Shown here piece by piece: positions 53,059 to 64,000 of a DNA stretch of 64,000 nucleotides; position 1 is the stretch's first letter, and each line of letters starts with the position of its first letter. Made by a program: the position numbers and the translations under genes. The stretch comes from CAWEQW01 sp963811365 (GTDB lineage Bacteria > Actinomycetota > Actinomycetes > Propionibacteriales > Nocardioidaceae), in contig CAWEQW010000013.1 in NCBI GenBank assembly GCA_963811365.1, positions 14,466-78,465 of the forward strand, written 5' to 3'. The notes under the pieces are model-generated. The model was not told where the DNA came from, did not search any database, and saw nothing but the letters and a program-made list of their open reading frames with translations.

Positions 53059-53436
53059 ATGCACCTCACCATCGACACCCGGCACGACAACGGCTACGCC
53101 GTGGTCGCCCCCTCCGGCGAGATCGACCTCGCCACCCACAAGGAGCTCCGCGAGACCATCGACGCCCTCTGCGTGGCGGACGGCGCGCACGTCGTCGTCG
53201 ACCTGTCCGACACCGAGTTCATCGACTCCACCGGTCTGGGCGCCCTGATCGGTGGCCGTCGCAAGGCGCACACCTACCACGGCTCGTTCTCGGTGGTCTG
53301 CACCCAGGAGCAGTTCCTGAAGCTGTTCCGGCTCACCGGCCTCGACAAGGTCTTCGAGATCCACAGCACCGTCGCGGAGGCCACCTCCCGGCCGCTCACG
53401 GCACACGTCCTCGACCCGGCGGACCAGTCGGCCTGA
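53059..53436 (+). CDS. STAS-domain anti-sigma-factor antagonist (BldG/SpoIIAA-like)
   Basis: A 125-residue single STAS domain. The order matches the family: GYAVVAPSGEIDLATHKELRE, VVVDLSDTEFIDSTGLGALIGGRRKA with the phosphorylatable Ser in DSTG (near residue 58), then LFRLTGLDKVFEI. When dephosphorylated, such proteins bind anti-sigma kinases and free a sigma factor. ATG 53059 is preferred to GTG 52984 because GAGAGG lies just before it and the longer version adds an unstructured tail. The HATPase protein at 6.2 kb is a possible partner class. Confidence 0.9.
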   Translation: MHLTIDTRHDNGYAVVAPSGEIDLATHKELRETIDALCVADGAHVVVDLSDTEFIDSTGLGALIGGRRKAHTYHGSFSVVCTQEQFLKLFRLTGLDKVFEIHSTVAEATSRPLTAHVLDPADQSA

Positions 53437-53441
53437 GCGCC

Positions 53442-53465
53442 CTGACCGAGGCGGCGTGCGGTCAG
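53442..53465. terminator. Hairpin between convergent STAS and GNAT genes
   Basis: CTGACCG (53442-53448) pairs with CGGTCAG (53459-53465), a 7-bp stem with a 10-base loop at the ends of both genes. Modest strength. Confidence 0.5.
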
Positions 53466-53980
53466 AGCGGCTTGCCGAGGTAGCGGGCGGTCGGCGACCA
53501 GGCGTAGTGCCCGAACGCCGGCACGGGGCGGTAGCCGCACGCCTGGTAGAGCGTGATCGCCTCGGGCTGGCGGAGACCGGTCTCGAGCACGATGAGGTCC
53601 GCCCCGGCCCGGCGCGCGGTCGTCTCCAGGTGCGCGAGCACGGCTCGGGCGAAGCCGCGTCGGCGGCTGTGCGGGGCGACGTACATCCGCTTCACCTCGA
53701 CGGCCGCGCCGCGCCCGAGGGCCGTGACGTCTGGGCGCCGTCGCCAGCCGCCCATCGCCGTCGGCCGGCCGTCGTGGTAGCCCACGAAGAACGCTCCCGA
53801 CGGCGCGTCGAACATCGCCGGCTCGAGCGGGGTGTCGTCCGGTCCGCCGTACCGCACGACGTACTCGGCCTGCACCTCCGCGACGAGCGCCTGCGCGTCC
53901 GGGTGCGTGATCGCGACGCTGACCAGCCGCAACGGCTCGGGCAGCACGTCGCGCGCTGCGGGCGGGTCACAGCTGCTCAC
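53462..53980 (-). CDS. GNAT family N-acetyltransferase
   Basis: A 172-residue acetyltransferase. Motif A, the acetyl-CoA pyrophosphate loop, is VKRMYVAPHSRRRGFARAVLAHLE (R/QxxGxG/A type). ETGLRQPEAITLYQACGY is the motif B tail. The N-terminal half carries PLRLVSVAITHPDAQALVAEVQAEY, and the protein has no membrane helix. The substrate is unknown. The start is GTG 53980. It converges on the STAS gene. Confidence 0.85.
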   Translation of the reverse strand: MSSCDPPAARDVLPEPLRLVSVAITHPDAQALVAEVQAEYVVRYGGPDDTPLEPAMFDAPSGAFFVGYHDGRPTAMGGWRRRPDVTALGRGAAVEVKRMYVAPHSRRRGFARAVLAHLETTARRAGADLIVLETGLRQPEAITLYQACGYRPVPAFGHYAWSPTARYLGKPL

Positions 53981-54033
53981 GATGTGCCCCTCGTCGGCCG
54001 GGTCGATCGGTGGGTGCCAGACTAGAACCCTGA

Positions 54034-56226
<2,193 letters not shown>

Positions 56227-56238
56227 ATCGGGATCCGG

Positions 56239-57484
56239 CTACGCGAGGCGCTCCTCGAGCAGCTCGGCGAGGCGCGGGTCGGACGTTCCAGGTGCGGACC
56301 AGCTCGTCGAGCTCCTCGCGGGCCGCCGGCGGAGGCGCCGCGCCGGTGCGCACGGCGCGCAGCAGGGTGTTGCGCGGCGTGTGCTGGCTCTCGACGAACT
56401 CGATGACGTCGACGCGGTAGCCCAGCAGGCGCAGCACGCCCGCCCGCAGCGCGTCGGTGAGGGTGTCCGCGAACCGCTCGCGGAGGATGCCGTGCCGGGT
56501 GAGCAGGGAGTACGGCGCCGGGGTGGGCGTCCTGCGCAGCTGGGCGGCGACGTCGTGGTGGCAGCAGGGCGCGGCGAGCACCAGGGAGGCGTCCCAGAGC
56601 GACCGCCCGGGCCAGCGCGTCGTCGGTGGCGGTGTCGCAGGCGTGCAGCGCGAGCACCACGTCCGGCGGCTCCTCGAGCGACGACCGCGCCGATGTCGCC
56701 CTGGACGAAGCCGCATCGAGTCCGGCGATGCCGAGCCGCTCGGCGACCTCGGTGTTGTGCCGGTGCGACTGCTCCTTGACGTCGACGCCGACCAGGTGCA
56801 CCGGAAGCCCGCGCACCCGCGGTGAGGTAGCGGTGCGCGGCGAAGGTGAGGTAGGCGTTGCCGCAGCCGAGGTCGACGACGCGCAGCGGGGCCTCGCGGC
56901 GACGGGGTGCGCAGCCGCCCCGAGGCGAGGGCGTCGTCGAGCGCCGGCCCGAGGCTGCGCAGGAACTCCTCGACCTGGCGGTACTTCGCCTGCCTGCTCG
57001 GCCTGACCCGCCCTCGCTCGTCGGAGATGCCGACGCGCGACGAGCGCCGGGTCGTCCTCGGGCAGCAGCCGCGGCTTGGGCCGGTCGTGCGCGCGCGAGC
57101 ACGCCGGGCGCAGCGCCGTCGATCCGCTCTGCGCGGCCGGTGTGCACCATCGCCTCGAGCTTCTTGGTCACCCGGACCTGGGCGTCTCGGTCGACGGTGT
57201 CGACGTGCCAGTTGCCGAACGGCTCGTCGAGCAGGTCGTCGACGCGCCTCGCCGGAGTCGCCGCACCGCGTGGTTGGAGGTGTGCGCCTGCGTCGCGTCG
57301 TACGCCGTGACCTGCAGGTGACGGCCGGCCTTGAGGTCGACGTACCGCAGCTCCACCCGCCGCCAGCGCGGGCGTGCGGCCCTTCTGCCGGCCGGAGGCG
57401 ACCGCGCGGACCAGCGCCTCGGTCGTCGAGCATCAGGGAGCGCATCCGGGCGAGGGCCCGCAGCAGGGGCTCGGCCAGGCTCAG
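56239..57484 (-). pseudogene. SAM-dependent methyltransferase (TRM13/Methyltransf_32-like), frameshifted
   Basis: Pieces in several frames give one protein of about 400 residues. It starts SLAEPLLRALARMRSLMLDD; RVTKKLEAMVHTGRAERIDG and RPSRQAKYRQVEEFLRSLGP follow. SAM motif I is VVDLGCGNAYLTFAAHRYLT, then HLVGVDVKEQSHRHNTEVAERLG, DVVLALHACDTATDDALA and APCCHHDVAAQLR (a CCHH motif typical of the TRM13-like group). The end is LVRTWNVRP and LAELLEERLA. The start codon is unresolved because of indels. A tRNA or small-molecule substrate is possible; it is not determined. Confidence 0.7.
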
Positions 57485-57570
57485 CCCCGCACCAGGGCGG
57501 CGACCGCCACGATGAGGATCAGCGCCGCCAGGGCGGCCGGGATCACCATGCGGCGGTAGCGGGGGTTCAT
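57481..57570 (-). CDS. 29-residue membrane protein
   Basis: The peptide is MNPRYRRMVIPAALAALILIVAVAALVRG. It has a basic N-terminus and a single membrane helix of about 20 residues, with no other feature. It sits directly upstream of the methyltransferase, whose first codons follow the stop, so the two are probably co-transcribed. It is intact despite the indel-rich surroundings. Too short for family assignment; small single-helix proteins with this MNPRxRR start are common in actinobacteria. Confidence 0.5.
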   Translation of the reverse strand: MNPRYRRMVIPAALAALILIVAVAALVRG

Positions 57571-57707
57571 GGGGGACGAGTTTATCCGAGCGGGCCTTGA
57601 GCCCCATCGTGCTATGGAGGCTCCACCCGTGCCGGACTAGCGTCGCGTCGGGAGAACACAGACCACTTCACGCGGAAGCGGCCTGCACGGATCTAAGGAG
57701 GCCAGCA

Positions 57708-58338
57708 GTGTTCATCCAGATCATCCAGGGCAGGTGCACCGCGCCAGGAGGAGCTGCACGAGCATCGACCGAGCAGTGGAGCCGCGAGATCGGCCCCACG
57801 CGTCCACCGGCTGGCTCGGCGGGACCTACGGCTTCACCGACGACGGCACCGTTCGTCGGCGTGGTCCGCTTCGACTCGCGGGAGACGGCGCAGGCGAACT
57901 CCGCAGCGTCCCGAGCAGCGGAGATGGTGGGCCGGGTGGAGAAGTGCTTCGACGGCCCGGTGACGTTCCACGACGCCGACGAGGTCATGCTGATGATGGA
58001 CGGCGGCTCCGACGACGGCGCGGTTCGTCCAGGTGATCCAGGGCAAGGTCGACGACCCCGCCGACTCGAGGCGCGCGTGTGATCGCCGAGACCACGGTGC
58101 TGCACGAGGCCCGCCCGGAGATCCTCGGCGCCACCATCGCGATCGAGGCGGACGGCACCTTCACCGAGACGGTGGCCTTCACCGACGAGGCGGCCGCCCG
58201 GGAGGGCGAGCAGACGCGGATGCCGCGGCGAGATGCAGCGACTACGCTGGACGCGGCGATGACGCACGACGTCAGTTCCTCGACCTGCACCAGCCCTGGT
58301 TCGCCAGTCAGCCCGCGAGGGCCGCGGCGGAGAGTTGA
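57708..58338 (+). pseudogene. Two-domain dimeric alpha/beta-barrel-like protein, frameshifted
   Basis: Both halves carry the same strand pattern: FIQIIQGRCT with GWLGGTYGFTDDGTFVGVVRFDS, then FVQVIQGKVDD with ARPEILGATIAIEADGTFTETVAFTDEAAAREGE. The middle is VEKCFDGPVTFHDADEVMLMMDGGSDD. This is a tandem ABM/EthD-like barrel of about 200 residues with unknown function. At least four indels separate the pieces. GTG 57708 follows AAGGAGG. It converges on the MFS gene. Confidence 0.6.
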
Positions 58339-59663
58339 CGGCGCGGCGGGCCACCACCTCACCGACCGCGCCGTCGCTGGTGCGCGGCATGACGGAGTCG
58401 GGGTCGGCGTGCGACCGGCGCGGCGCCGGGTCCAGCAGGCCGCGGGACCGGCTGAAGACGGCGACGGCCAGCAGCGTCCCGAGCATGGTGGCCGCGCCGC
58501 CGCCGATCAGGGTCCAGCGCGCGCCGAACGTCTCGCCGACCCAGCCCACGATCGGGCGACCCGAGCGGGCGTGCCGCCCATGAAGATCATCATGTAGAGC
58601 GCCATCACCCGGCCGCGCAGCGCGGGGGCGACGCTGAGCTGGATGGTGGTGTTCGCCGCGGTGATCATGGTCAGCGCGGTGAGCCCGATGACCGGGGTCC
58701 ACAGCGCGAAGGTGAGGTACGACGGGAGCAGCCCGGCGACGACCTCGGCGAGCCCGAAGCCGAGCGCGGCCAGGATCACCAGGCGGTGACGCGGACGACG
58801 CCGCGGCGGGCCGCGAGCAGCGCGCCGGTCAGCGAGCCGACCGCCATCGTGGTGCCGAGGATGCCGTACTCCGAGGCGCCCTTGCCGAACACGTCGGTGG
58901 CCATCAGCGCGGAGGTCATCTGGAAGTTGAGGCCGAAGGTGCCGGCGAAGAAGACGATCGCGAGGATCATCATGATGTCCGGGTCGGCTGCGGACGTAGC
59001 GCAGGCCGTCGCGGATCATGCCCTTCTCGCGCGCCTGCGGCGTCCGGCGTGTCCAGCTCGCGCGGTCCGCATCCGCTGCAGCGCCACGATCACCGCGCCG
59101 TAGGAGAGCGCGTTGACCAGGATCACCCAGCCGGTGGCCTGCGACGCCGCCGCCGAGCCAGGCGATCATGAAGCCGGCCAGCGCCGGGCCGACGATCCGG
59201 GCGGCGTTGAACGAGGCGGAGTTGAGTCCCACCGCGTTGCTGCAGGTCGTCCTTGGTCGACCATCTCGCTGACGAACGACTGCCGGGCCGGGGCGTCGAA
59301 GGCGGTGCCGATGCCGAAGACGAAGGCGAGCAGCGTAGACGTGCCAGGCCTCGACGACGCCGGTGACGGCGAGCAGCCCGAGCACCAGCGCGGGTGCGGC
59401 CATCATGAAGCCTGGGTGACCTGGAGCAGCCGCCGCTTGGGGAACCGGTCGGCGACCAGCCCGGCGTACGGGCGAGAGCAGCAGGATGGGCAGGAACTGC
59501 AGACCTGTGGTGATGCCGAGCGCCGTGCCGCGTTGCCGGTCAGCTGCAGCACGAGCCAGTCCTGGGCGACCCGCTGCATCCAGGTTCCGGTGTTCGACAC
59601 GACACCACCGGCGGCGTACAGCCGGTAGTTGCGGTTCGACAGGGCGCGGAACGTGGGGCTCAA
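58308..59663 (-). pseudogene. MFS exporter (DHA3/EntS type), frameshifted
   Basis: Fragments in order: LSPTFRALSNRNYRLYAAGGVVSNTGTWMQRVAQDWLVLQLTGN, then GLVADRFPKRRLL (motif A), GLNSASFNAARIVGPALAGFMIAW, YVRSRP, MTSALMATDVFGKGASEYGILGTTMAVGSLTGALLAARR and MITAANTTIQLSVAPALRGRVMALYMMIFMGGTP. These match EntS-type drug or siderophore exporters. The start is a TTG overlapping the MarR stop, so the pair is coupled. The 3' end is uncertain; 58308 is the best estimate. Indels occur in most 100-base steps. Confidence 0.7.
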
Positions 59664-60112
59664 GCGTGGGCCAGCCTCTCCAGGATCGGGGCCGCCTCGA
59701 CGCAGCACGGAACGTTCTTCGGGCGTGAGCTCGCGCAGTCGCCGGGCCAGCCAGGCGTCGCGGCGGCGACGGTCGGCCGCGAGGGTCGCGCTGCCCTTGT
59801 CGGCGAGCTCGATGACGACCTGCCGGCGCCGTCGGTCTCGTGGGCCCGGCGTACGACGTACCCGCCTCCTCGAGGCAGTTGACGGTGCGGGTCATCGAGG
59901 GCGGCTGCACCCGCTCGTGGGCGGCGAGCTCGCCGATCGAGCAGGCCCCGTTGCGGAAGAGCGCGCCGAGCACGGACAGCTGGCCGATGCTCAGCTCGTT
60001 GTCCGGGTCGCGCTCGCTGCGCAGCCGGCGGGTGAGCCGGGCGACGGAGATGCGGAGGGCGGCCGCGAGACCCGGCGTCGGTGCGGGCGATCTTCTCGAT
60101 CGACGGAGCCAT
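59660..60112 (-). pseudogene. MarR family regulator of the MFS exporter, frameshifted
   Basis: Pieces: MAPSIEKIARTDAG, LTRRLRSERDPDNELSIGQLSVLGALFRNGACSIGELAAHERVQPPSMTRTVNCLEE (winged helix), GYVVRRAHETDGRQV (wing), LARRLRELTPEE and AAPILERLAHA. This is an ordinary MarR protein of about 150 residues. It is the upstream gene of the coupled MFS exporter, so it probably represses it. The operator at 60117-60144 begins five bases upstream of ATG 60112. Several indels are present. Confidence 0.75.
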
Positions 60113-60116
60113 GATA

Positions 60117-60144
60117 CTTAGCATAACTCATTACCTGTGCTAAG
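60117..60144. promoter_or_regulatory. MarR operator-like inverted repeat
   Basis: CTTAGCA (60117-60123), 14 bases, TGCTAAG (60138-60144): perfect 7-bp arms two helical turns apart, in an AT-rich pocket (TAACTCATTACC) next to the MarR start codon. It is the most AT-rich spot in this part of the window. Confidence 0.7.
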
Positions 60145-60207
60145 CTATTTCCCGAGCCGCGACCGCTGCGCTCGACCCCGCGCACGACCGCCGGCGCGGA
60201 CCGCCGG

Positions 60208-61816
60208 TCAGCCGATGTCGCGGCGCGCGGAACCCGGCGCCACGCCCACGACCGGCCAGGGCGACGCAGTCACGGCACCAGCGACGACGAGCGGGCCGCC
60301 GCGGTGACGAGGCGCCGGCACCGCCGGGACGTGGGTGAACGGCGAGATGTCTCCAGCCACCGCGGCGGGTCGAGCAGCCCGCCGAGCCAGCCGAGCACGA
60401 AGCAGAGGGCCAGCACCGCCCAGACGGCCCCGCGAGGCGCGGGGCAACCACCCGAACAGGAGGACGGCCAGCCCGGCGAGCAGCAGCACCGCGGGCAGGT
60501 AGACCAGCGGAGCGCCGTCATCCGGACCACCTCGGCCCGGCCGCCCGCGGTGACGGCGTAGGCGACGCCCGATGCCGAGCCCGCCCGCGACGAGCACCGC
60601 GAGTCCGGCGAGCGTCACCAGCAGGTGCCGAACAGCCACCGGGCGCGGGACACGGCGGTGGCGAGCAGCGGCTCGAGCCGGTCCGCGGTCTCCTCGCTGC
60701 GCGTCCGCAGCGCCGAGGACACCGCGAAACCCGCCGGCCGAGCGGCGAGCAGGAGCAGCGAGGTGGCGAAGAAGGCGTCGACCAGCGTCCCGTCCCCGGA
60801 GGCGCGCGAAGTACTTCGCCAGCGTCGGGTTGTCCTCGACCATGTCCTGGATCGCCTCGCTGAACGACCCGAGACAGCGCCCATCGCAAGAGGCCGACCG
60901 GCCAGCCGACCAGCGCGCCTCGCTGCAGCCGCCAGGCCAGGCCGACGGCGCCGGACAGCGCCGGGCGGCCTCGGCGCGCCCGGGCCGGGCCGGCACCAGG
61001 CCGGCGCCGAAGTCGCGGGCCGGCGAGCACGAGCGCCACCGCGACCAGCAGGGCAGCGCCGCGGCGCAGCAGCGAGCAGGGCCAGCGGCCACCACCGGTT
61101 CGGCGTCGTAGGCACGCGGCCTGCTGGGACCAGCCGATCGGCGACAGCCACGACCAGCCGGTCTCCGCACGTCGCCGGCGGCGCGCAGCCCGAACGCGAC
61201 GGCGAAGACACGCCAGCGCCGAGCCGCCGACCGCCCGCGCCCGTGGCGTCAACACCTGGGCGAGCGCAAGCGGCGACGCGCGGCGAACACGATGCCCGAA
61301 GGCGGCGACGGAGGCGCCGTAGAGCAGCGACTCCGCCACCGGAGGCTGGCGCCTCGGCGACGAACGCCAGCGTGACCGCCGACGCCCGACCAGCAGCGAG
61401 GCGCCGGCGGCGACCAGCGCCGCCGCGGCGACCGGCGTGCGTGGCGACCGACCACGGTCGAGCCGAGCAGCTCGTGCGGCCGGCCTCCTCCTCGGCGCCG
61501 GGTGTGGCGCATGACGTGAAGACCGCCATCAGGCCGACGCCCGAGCGAGCGCGGTGAGGCTGGTCTCGTAGATGAGGATCCCGCCATCGTGTCGGTCAGC
61601 GCGACCGGGCGGCCCGGCCATGGCGATCGACGCCGGCGAGTCGCCGACCGTGCCGGCGTACGCGCGATCTCGGCCGGGGTCGTCGTAGGAGGTCCGGACC
61701 GCCACGGCGGAGGCGTAGGTCATGCCGACGATCGCGAGGATCCAGACCGGGAGGAGACCCGGTCGCGCCGGAGCACGAGCCGGACCAGGGGGCCGACGCC
61801 CGGTGAACGCGGTCAT
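60208..61816 (-). pseudogene. ABC-2 permease (polyketide/antibiotic exporter type), frameshifted
   Basis: A large membrane protein of about 530 residues read in many short pieces. The N-terminal piece is [50 protein letters not shown], then several hydrophobic helices rich in Ala, Leu and Val; TRSEETADRLEPLLATAVSRARWLFGT is the conserved cytoplasmic segment of antibiotic ABC-2 permeases. The end is VAGAVTASPWPVVGVAPGSARRDIG. ATG 61816 overlaps the ATPase stop by four bases. Indel density is highest here. Confidence 0.65.
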
Positions 61817-62660
61817 CGCGACCCGCTGCCTCCGCGGCGCACCTGGTCGCCGTACTGGCGGAGGAAGAGCTCCTCGAGGGTCGGCGGGTGGCTGACCAGC
61901 GAGCCTGATCCGCAGCGGCGGCGAGGTAGTCCATGGCGTCGTCGAGGTGGTCGGTGTCGACCTCGAAGGACACGCGTGCCGTCCTCGTGCGGCACGTGGG
62001 CGACGCCGGGCAGGTCGGCGAGCGCCGTCGGCGGCCGGCTCGGTCTCGACCACGACCGTGGTGCGGGTGAGGTGCCGCAGCTCGGCGAGGGTACCGCGTC
62101 TGGACGGTCCGGCCGTCGCGGATGATGCTGACCCGGTCGCACAGCGCCTCGACCTCGGCCAGGATGTGGCTGGAGAGCAGCACCGTGCGGCCCGCGGCCG
62201 CGTCCTCGCGGACGCAGTCCTGGAACACCGCCTCCATCAGCGGGTCGAGCCCGGCGGTCGGCTCGTCGAGCAGCAGCAGCTCGACGTCGGAGGCCAGCGC
62301 GGCGACCAGCGCCACCTTCTGGCGGTTGCCCTTTGAGTAGCGTGCGGGCCTTCTTGCGCGGGTCGAGGTCGAAGCGCTCGAGCAGGGCGGCGCGCCGCGG
62401 CGGGTCGATGCCGCCGCGCATCCGTCCGAGCAGGTCGATCACTTCGCCTCCGGTAAGGTTCGGCCACAGCGTCACGTCGCCGGGGACGTAGGCAAGGCGA
62501 CGGTGCAGGGCGACGGCGTCGCGCCACGGGTCGCCGCCCAGCAGCGCGACCGCCGGCGTCGGCGCGCAGCAGGCCGAGGAGGATGCGGATGGTGGTGGAC
62601 TTGCCGGCCCCGTTTGGACCGAGGAAGCCGTGGACCTCGCCCTGGCGACGGAGAGGTCCA
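61813..62660 (-). pseudogene. ABC transporter ATPase, frameshifted and cut at the N-terminus
   Basis: DrrA-type ATPase. Readable parts: [28 protein letters not shown] (Walker A), [42 protein letters not shown], then [23 protein letters not shown] (Walker B) and [23 protein letters not shown]. The first 25-30 residues are missing: the sequence changes to unrelated phage-like DNA at about 62.66 kb. It couples with the permease (ATGA overlap). It is truncated by the junction in addition to the indels. Confidence 0.8.
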
Positions 62661-62670
62661 TCAACGAGGC
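62640..62670. other. Junction between chromosome-like and phage-like sequence
   Basis: Left of here the minus strand encodes an ABC ATPase; right of here the plus strand encodes a coiled-coil protein with lower-GC codons. No repeat, tRNA or integrase marks the boundary. Confidence 0.7.
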
Positions 62671-62992
62671 GCTGGCTGCCTATAGCGAGGCACGCCGCGA
62701 ACTGACCGAGTTTGACATGGAGTTCAGCCCGATCCTGGCACAGCGGACCACGCTGGAGGAGGAGTTGAAGGCGGCACAGGCACAGTTGACGGCCGCGATG
62801 GCCGGTCAAAATATCGACTTTGTGGAGGATGGAGACTTTGGCGTGACGCTGGTCCGCAGCAAGAGTTTCGACACGAAGCAGACCGTCCAGAACTTGATTG
62901 ATGCCGGCGTCATCACGAACAAGCAATGGGTGCAGGCGTTGGTACAGGTCCAGCGCGCGCCCTACATCAAGGCGACGATAAGAAGAGGATAG
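62645..62992 (+). CDS. Phage-like coiled-coil hypothetical protein (5' end lost at the junction)
   Basis: About 115 residues. The N-terminal two thirds are predicted coiled coil ([19 protein letters not shown], then [18 protein letters not shown]). The C-terminal third reads [37 protein letters not shown]. The true start cannot be seen because the frame enters the ABC ATPase sequence on the left. Codon use includes AGA and many A/T third positions, unlike the rest of the window. It resembles small proteins of phage recombination modules, but I cannot assign a family. Confidence 0.55.
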   Translation, partial: ATERSINEALAAYSEARRELTEFDMEFSPILAQRTTLEEELKAAQAQLTAAMAGQNIDFVEDGDFGVTLVRSKSFDTKQTVQNLIDAGVITNKQWVQALVQVQRAPYIKATIRRG

Positions 62993-63031
62993 AGTTCAGA
63001 TGGCTGAACGAGCAATGCAACCATCTTCGAC

Positions 63032-63798
63032 ATGAATGAACCTGCGGTGCTGGACTTCGGCACGCTGCGTCCGGTGCTGGTCGACGGTGGGCTGCCGAAG
63101 CTGAACGAGCAGGAGCAGGTCGGAATACTACCGCGCAGTCTGTCAGAGCATCGGGATTAACTTCCGCACCCGGCCCTTTTGCCTACCTGGAGCTGAACGG
63201 CCGCGTGGTGCTCTATGCGCTGCGTGAGTGTGCCGAGCAACTACGCAAATTGAACGGAACGACGTATCGGTCTCCATCACCAGTCGCGAGATGATCGAAG
63301 ACTGCTACGTGGTGACCGCGTTGAGGCGAGGCTGCCCAACGGGCGCACCGACTCGTCAGACCGGCGCGATCCATCGCTGGCCAGAAGGGCGAGGCGAAAG
63401 CCAATTCGCTGATGAAGGCGGAGACCAAAGCCAAGCGCCGGGTGACACTTTCGATCTGCGGCCTGGGGATTGCTGGACGAGTCTGAGACGGTCGATATCC
63501 CCGGTGCTGAGTTCGTAACCTCGACGTTCGCGAACGCCCCGCACAGGCCATTTCTGCGCCGACCACGCGCTACGACGACCCGGACGCGCCGCTCGACGCG
63601 ATGGGACAGCGGCGTCTCTACGAGTTCGCCCGTAAGCACGCCGTGCCCGCGAAGGATGTCGCGAACCAAATCAAGGCGCTCGGCTATGAGGCCATGACCG
63701 TCGCGCAGGGCCGTGAAATAGGCGAGTGGATAAAGAGTGAGGCTGAACGGCGCGCGGCTGAGCTGAACGCGGACCTTGAGGGCTTCGACGCTGAGTAG
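63032..63798 (+). pseudogene. Phage-type conserved protein, frameshifted
   Basis: Pieces in different frames form one protein of about 250 residues: MNEPAVLDFGTLRPVLVDGG, LPKLNEQEQV, YYRAVCQSIGINFRTRPFAYLELNGRVVLYALRECAEQLRKLNGT, VSITSREMIEDCYVVTA, RLPNGRTDSS, KANSLMKAETKAKRRVTLSICGLGLLDE and the C-terminal LYEFARKHAVPAKDVANQIKALGYEAM. The block with KAETKAKRRVTLS...GL is found in a family of tailed-phage proteins of unknown function, often near ssDNA-recombination genes. At least four indels. The start could be ATG 63000 if another indel is allowed. Confidence 0.6.
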
Positions 63799-63807
63799 AC
63801 GCACGAG

Positions 63808-63838
63808 GGGCCGGGGATGGTTGCCGCCACCCCGGCCC
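63808..63838 (+). terminator. Hairpin after the phage-type gene
   Basis: GGGCCGGGG (63808-63816) pairs with CCCCGGCCC (63830-63838): a 9-bp stem with a 13-base loop, ten bases after the stop at 63798. Confidence 0.5.
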
Positions 63839-63859
63839 GACCACGATGGGGGAATAGGA

Positions 63860-64000
63860 ATGCTCAACTCAGAATACTTCGCACGGCTCGTGCTAGACAC
63901 GCTCGACGTCGCGTTCGACCCGTCCGTCGACTGTGACCCGCTGGCACTACTCGATAGCGTCGACCTGCGCAAACTGGTCGCCTGCTACGTCGACGCGCGG
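63860..64000 (+). CDS. Phage-like hypothetical protein, N-terminus (partial)
   Basis: The first 47 residues (starting MLNSEYFARLVLDTLDVAFD) are in one open frame that runs off the window. GGGGGAATAGGA precedes the ATG. The peptide is acidic (DPSVDCDPLALLDSVDL). No family is recognised. It follows the phage-type gene on the same strand. Confidence 0.45.
   Translation, partial: MLNSEYFARLVLDTLDVAFDPSVDCDPLALLDSVDLRKLVACYVDAR

Overview
The window is high-GC DNA with strong third-position G/C bias. The gene set points to an actinobacterium, most likely Nocardioidaceae or a near relative: IdeR-type DtxR regulator, DosR/DosS-like two-component pair, NarGHJI with NarK, citrate synthase 2 next to pdxH and serC, an LCP-family protein, DUF2277 and DUF6458 proteins, and a BldG-like STAS protein. 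Taxonomy is inferred from content only.

Layout. 1-0.8 kb: the start of an LCP-family cell-wall ligase, a small membrane protein and a tRNA-Arg(CCT). 0.8-6.9 kb: a loosely packed accessory stretch with short unrecognised genes, an IS3-type transposase remnant, a CPBP membrane protease and an anti-sigma-like ATPase. 7-28.9 kb: ordinary chromosomal genes, including aminopeptidase N, a TreT-like glycosyltransferase, MBL hydrolase, DUF2071, FUSC and MFS transporters, a frameshifted beta-hydroxyacid dehydrogenase, a lytic transglycosylase with a 12-bp KPSP repeat, pcm, a racemase, a HAD phosphatase, a sirtuin, an ABC-2 exporter, ideR, photolyase and a MalY-type aminotransferase. 29-40.7 kb: a nitrate-respiration and hypoxia block made of the narK-narGHJI operon, dosR and dosS facing each other across a 19-bp perfect hairpin, and a divergent PNPOx-like/universal stress protein pair sharing a DosR-like box. 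40.8-51 kb: a decarboxylase-MFS pair, two more MFS exporters, a structured intergenic element that looks like a small RNA with a 12-codon ORF, and a heterodimeric ABC exporter with its TetR repressor and a 20-bp palindromic operator. 51-54 kb: pdxH, citA, a STAS protein and a GNAT enzyme.

From about 54.1 kb to 62.66 kb almost every gene is still recognisable but broken by frequent 1-2 base indels: serC, a beta-propeller protein, a methyltransferase, a two-domain dimeric-barrel protein, an MFS exporter, a MarR regulator, an ABC-2 permease and its ATPase. This looks like uncorrected sequencing error, not gene decay. At about 62.66 kb the ABC ATPase stops short of its N-terminus and the sequence becomes phage-like with lower GC and different codon use. 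That is either a prophage/element junction or a chimeric assembly join.

How the genes work together. The clearest functional unit is anaerobic adaptation. DosS/DosR would sense oxygen or redox state. A DosR-like box upstream of narK would switch on nitrate uptake and the membrane-bound nitrate reductase. A second box between the PNPOx-like and universal stress genes would fire both. Two efflux modules carry visible local operators: TetR with the heterodimeric ABC exporter, and MarR with an MFS exporter.
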